64,000 bases of DNA from assembly GCF_009002475.1 (NCBI RefSeq), contig NZ_AP019860.1, positions 2,108,001 to 2,172,000 on the forward strand, written 5' to 3'. Source of the DNA: Candidatus Uabimicrobium amorphum (GTDB lineage: Bacteria; Planctomycetota; Uabimicrobiia; Uabimicrobiales; Uabimicrobiaceae). Below the pieces are notes generated by a model. The model was given only the letters and a program-made list of their open reading frames with translations, was not told where the DNA came from and did no database searches. Positions 63,790 to 64,000 of the stretch are shown piece after piece (positions within the stretch are counted from its first letter, which is position 1; every line of letters begins with the position of its first letter). Position numbers and translations under genes: made by a program.

Positions 63790-64000
63790 TTGTTGAACAA
63801 AGGTTTTGAAGTAGAAATGTACACAGGTACATATGATGCGGAAATTATTGGCTTATCCGACAAGATCAGTAGAGATTTGGAAGGATTTGAAAGAGAACCT
63901 GATGCACGAAATGTAGAGTACATCACGTCACCAACAAGGGACTATAAAGAATCTATATGCAAGCTCATACAACCGCGCGTGGCGCTAAGGGAATATCTGA
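63790..64000 (+). CDS. gshA: Glutamate-cysteine ligase, cyanobacterial type, 3' end outside the window
   Basis: The 70 visible residues start at TTG 63790 with AAGGA eight bases upstream; a second TTG follows immediately. The sequence 'LNKGFEVEMYTG', 'GLSDKISRDLEGFEREPDAR', 'NVEYITSPTRDY', 'LIQPRVALREYL' matches the N-terminus of the cyanobacterial-type GshA, which makes gamma-glutamylcysteine, the first step of glutathione synthesis. The frame is open to the last base of the window. It lies 38 bases after pdxT and may be in the same transcript. Confidence 0.85.
   Translation, partial: MLNKGFEVEMYTGTYDAEIIGLSDKISRDLEGFEREPDARNVEYITSPTRDYKESICKLIQPRVALREYL

Noticed and set aside
1-64000. CRISPR arrays, rRNA, tRNA, transposases, phage genes
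   Set aside because: Looked for on both strands by reading intergenic regions and gene products. No direct-repeat/spacer pattern, cloverleaf or recombinase motif was found.

Overview
The window is 64 kb of AT-rich bacterial chromosome with about fifty genes, mostly in short co-directional operons. No transposase, phage gene, rRNA, tRNA or CRISPR array was found. The gene style suggests a deep-branching member of the Planctomycetota or a relative, possibly close to Candidatus Uabimicrobium. This is inferred from content only: zinc-ribbon proteins, FHA-DUF4388, Ser/Thr kinase, TPR/Sel1/HEAT/LRR-like proteins, a fused isobutyryl-CoA mutase, and an ECF sigma/anti-sigma pair. An outer membrane is implied by LptB, a porin-like protein, lipoproteins and a secretin-like protein.

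Layout. 1-7.3 kb: a TPR/transglutaminase-like gene cut by the window edge, a His/Asp-rich lipoprotein, a multi-hairpin inverted repeat, a TPR protein and a 7TM-GAF histidine kinase. 7.4-15.8 kb: icmF, a large membrane protein with MshEN-like motifs and HEAT repeats, FHA-DUF4388, and a short-chain dehydrogenase. 15.9-25.1 kb: a coiled-coil HTH protein, a solitary GspG-like protein, a nitronate monooxygenase-like enzyme, and an overlapping operon of lytic transglycosylase, LptB with a TPR tail, C25 (gingipain-like) protease and a zinc-ribbon membrane protein. 25.2-30.7 kb: Nudix overlapping rpmH (bL34), then MoxR, DUF58, TgpA-like transglutaminase and an LRR protein. 30.9-40.3 kb: a B3/B4 protein, lipoprotein, FMN reductase and RND-like exporter in one operon, then a Na/Pi cotransporter, a WxG-repeat protein and an M28 peptidase. 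40.4-46.6 kb: an alpha/beta hydrolase, truA, a metallophosphatase, hpf, ptsH, ptsI, a 58-residue zinc ribbon and a TorF-like porin.

46.9-57.4 kb is the most distinctive part. It is a seven-gene minus-strand chemosensory operon: divergent chemoreceptor, CheA, CheW, a REC/CheX hybrid, a three-repeat helical protein, a dCache chemoreceptor and a Ser/Thr kinase. The REC/CheX hybrid and the kinase share a previously unannotated-looking module. It has four tandem 24-residue motifs spaced by exactly five residues, the same architecture as the MshEN c-di-GMP-binding fold. Two looser copies, with ten-residue spacers, occur in the 10.9 kb gene. No cheR, cheB or flagellar gene is present here. The locus therefore looks like a chemosensory array wired to Ser/Thr phosphorylation, and perhaps to a nucleotide second messenger.

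57.6-64 kb: a Sel1 protein, a repeat-rich intergenic block, ECF sigma, anti-sigma and a secretin-like protein, a peroxiredoxin, pdxS-pdxT (PLP synthase), and the start of a cyanobacterial-type glutamate-cysteine ligase.
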